NCBI RefSeq assembly: GCF_000380005.1 | Contig: NZ_KB904189.1 | Location: 62,001 to 126,000, forward strand | From: Streptococcus didelphis DSM 15616 | GTDB taxonomy: Bacteria; Bacillota; Bacilli; Lactobacillales; Streptococcaceae | Length of the DNA stretch: 64,000 bases | Direction of reading: 5' to 3' | Shown here: positions 62,410 through 64,000 of the stretch, piece by piece | How positions within the stretch are numbered: position 1 is the stretch's first letter | How the letters are laid out: every line of letters starts with the position of its first letter | Program-made: the position numbers and the translations under genes | The notes under the pieces: model-generated | What the model saw: only the letters and a program-made list of their open reading frames with translations | Databases searched by the model: none | Told to the model about the DNA's origin: nothing

Positions 62410-63126
62410 TTAATGAGTCTGGCCTTTTTGCCCATAGTAGGCATTTGGTCCATGTTTTCTAAGGTAATGTTTGTCCATGATGTATTTTGGAGCTGGTTCC
62501 ACTCGGGGATTAATTTGTTCTGTAAAGCGATTCATTTTAGCAACTTCTTCTAAAACGACTGAGTGATAAACTGCCTGTTCAGGTGTCTTACCCCAGGTGA
62601 AAGGTCCATGGTTACGAACAACAATTCCTGGCACTGCCATTGGATCTAAGCTCCTATTGGTAAACTCTTCAATGATAACTGTTCCTGTTTCTTTTTCATA
62701 GGCACTGTTAACTTCGTCTGCTGTGAGTGAGCGTGCACAAGGGACAGGTCCATAGAAGTAATCGGCGTGAGTGGTGCCATAAAAGGGAATGTCACGTCCT
62801 GCTTGAGCCCAGCCAACTGCTTCTGTTGAATGGGTGTGGACAATGCCTCCTACTTCTGGCCAAGCCTTGTAAAGTTGGACATGGGTTGGTAGGTCTGAAG
62901 AAGGGTTGAGGTCACCTTCTATGATATTACCGTCAAGGTCTGTGACCACCATATTGTCAGGGGTCAGTTTGTCATAGTCCACGCCTGAAGGCTTGATAAC
63001 AATACGTCCTAGTTCACGGCATACTTCTGAGACATTGCCCCAGGTAAATTTAACAAGTCCATGTACTGGTAAGGATTTGTTTGCTGCGCAGACACGTTGT
63101 CGCATTTCCCTTAAGTCTTTTGTCAT
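62410..63126 (-). CDS. ulaF: L-ribulose-5-phosphate 4-epimerase
   Basis: 238-residue class II aldolase-type epimerase (AraD/SgaE/UlaF). Phosphate site residues TWGNVSE and IKPSGVDYD (about 28-51), SSDLPTH, zinc ligands VHTHSTEAVGWAQ (His about 96-98) and VRNHGPFTWG (His about 170). It makes D-xylulose-5-P for the pentose phosphate/phosphoketolase routes. One base after ulaE. Confidence 0.93.
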   Translation of the reverse strand: MTKDLREMRQRVCAANKSLPVHGLVKFTWGNVSEVCRELGRIVIKPSGVDYDKLTPDNMVVTDLDGNIIEGDLNPSSDLPTHVQLYKAWPEVGGIVHTHSTEAVGWAQAGRDIPFYGTTHADYFYGPVPCARSLTADEVNSAYEKETGTVIIEEFTNRSLDPMAVPGIVVRNHGPFTWGKTPEQAVYHSVVLEEVAKMNRFTEQINPRVEPAPKYIMDKHYLRKHGPNAYYGQKGQTH

Positions 63127-63127
63127 A

Positions 63128-63991
63128 TTAATCTAGCCCCGCTTTCTTAATTAATGGGTAAAGGAAATCTTGGGCTTCTTTGATAGCAGCACGAGTTTCC
63201 TCAACCGTTTCACAATTTTCAGACCACATTTCAATCAAGAAGGGGCCATTATAATTACTAGTTTTAAGGACGTCAAACATGAGTGACCAGTCAACACAGC
63301 CTTGCCCAAATGGAACATCCCTAAATTGGCCTTTTAATTGTTCTGTGACAGGATAGGTATCTTTTAAGTGTAGGGCTGCAATAGATTTGTGGCCAAGATA
63401 AAATTCACTCCAAAGGTCATTATGCCAAGCTGAAACATTACCAGTATCAGGGTAGACAAAGAGATAAGGTGAGTTAATTTCTTTTTCCACAGCTAGGTAT
63501 TTTTCAATGGAATTGATAAAAGGATCATCCATAATCTCAATGGCTAAAATGACTTGGGCTGCTTCTGCCCAGTCACAGGCCTTGCGTAGATTTTTGATAA
63601 AACGGGCACGGGTTTCTGGTGATTTTTCTTCATAATAGACGTCATAGCCTGCTAGTTGGATGGTTCTGACACCTAAATCTTGGGCTAAGACAATGCACTT
63701 TTTCATTAATTCAAGTGATTTAGCTTCTGTTTCAGGGTCATTTGAACCAAGTGGGTAGCGACGGTGACCAGAAAAACAGATTGTCGGAATACGGATTCCC
63801 GTTTCATAAATAGCTTTGACAATGGCTAGTCTGTCATCTTTTGACCAGTCAAGACGAGCTAAGCGGGCATCTGATTCATCAACAGACATTTCAACAAAGT
63901 CAAAACCAAGCTCTTTAGCAAAATGCAAACGTTCCAACCAAGTAAAGTGTTTTGGAGTTGCTTTTTCATAAATACCAATCGGACGAGACAT
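63128..63991 (-). CDS. ulaE: L-xylulose-5-phosphate 3-epimerase (L-ribulose-5-P forming)
   Basis: 287-residue TIM-barrel of the SgaU/UlaE hexulose-6-phosphate isomerase-type family. Metal-binding acids are visible in LAIEIMDDPFI (Glu about 153), YPDTGN (Asp about 183), LKDTYP and IEMWSEN. The start at 63991 is nine bases from the window edge, so the promoter and the upstream ula genes are outside. Coupled with ulaF. Confidence 0.92.
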   Translation of the reverse strand: MSRPIGIYEKATPKHFTWLERLHFAKELGFDFVEMSVDESDARLARLDWSKDDRLAIVKAIYETGIRIPTICFSGHRRYPLGSNDPETEAKSLELMKKCIVLAQDLGVRTIQLAGYDVYYEEKSPETRARFIKNLRKACDWAEAAQVILAIEIMDDPFINSIEKYLAVEKEINSPYLFVYPDTGNVSAWHNDLWSEFYLGHKSIAALHLKDTYPVTEQLKGQFRDVPFGQGCVDWSLMFDVLKTSNYNGPFLIEMWSENCETVEETRAAIKEAQDFLYPLIKKAGLD

Positions 63992-64000
63992 AAGCTTACC

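Overview
This is a low-GC Firmicute chromosome segment, almost certainly from a pyogenic-group Streptococcus. The evidence is the gene order gltX - fas kinases - fasA - fasX - rnpA - yidC - jag - rpmH - sialic acid cluster, the blocks dut-radA-carbonic anhydrase, RofA-like regulator-pgi, polA-opuA and ulaG-ula genes, an LPXTG serum-opacity-factor-like adhesin, and streptococcal regulatory sites (SigX cin-boxes, a CiaR box, LytTR repeats). I recall the same order from S. pyogenes, but the species cannot be fixed from sequence alone. Most genes are on the minus strand; gpsA-galU, the RofA-like regulator, a transglutaminase-like lipoprotein and a DUF975 membrane protein are on the plus strand.

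Layout by position. 1-7.3 kb: a complete sialic acid uptake and catabolism operon (nanE, two ABC permeases, binding protein, anomerase, nanA, nanK, esterase). Its last gene is frameshifted at a run of seven G. 7.4-11.1 kb: a D-2-hydroxyacid dehydrogenase, rpmH, jag, yidC and rnpA. 11.1-17.6 kb: the Fas virulence regulator with the small RNA fasX, the LytTR regulator fasA and FOUR tandem HPK10-type sensor genes. 17.6-31.1 kb: housekeeping genes (gltX, carbonic anhydrase, radA, dut, queH), a heterodimeric ABC exporter with its MarR repressor, gpsA-galU, a rhomboid protease and 5-formyltetrahydrofolate cyclo-ligase. 31.1-39.3 kb: a CiaR-controlled csRNA, a RivR/RofA-like regulator, pgi, a surface lipoprotein, a Rex-box D-lactate dehydrogenase/transporter operon and the SRP RNA. 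39.3-50.8 kb: tadA, a metallo-beta-lactamase-fold hydrolase, bioY, tgt, perR, polA and the opuA glycine betaine transporter. 50.8-55.6 kb: a variable locus with two decayed gene remnants and the large adhesin. 55.6-64 kb: ulaG, a toxin-antitoxin pair, a PRD regulator, an FGGY sugar kinase, a LacI regulator with twin operators, ulaF and ulaE.

The most unusual observation is in the fas locus. Two of the four kinases keep the phosphoacceptor histidine but have a damaged ATP-binding domain. The other two keep the ATP-binding motifs but have lost the canonical histidine. The set therefore looks like a split kinase working through hetero-oligomers that feed one response regulator. That regulator's predicted site is a 21-bp-phased LytTR direct repeat just upstream of the fasX promoter. 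Other points worth checking are the homopolymer frameshift in the esterase, cin-boxes (one in front of dut-radA, one before gltX, one orphan), a CiaR-type csRNA, a 31-residue membrane peptide, and a series of operators lying inside promoters (MarR, Rex, OpuA, LacI and nan).
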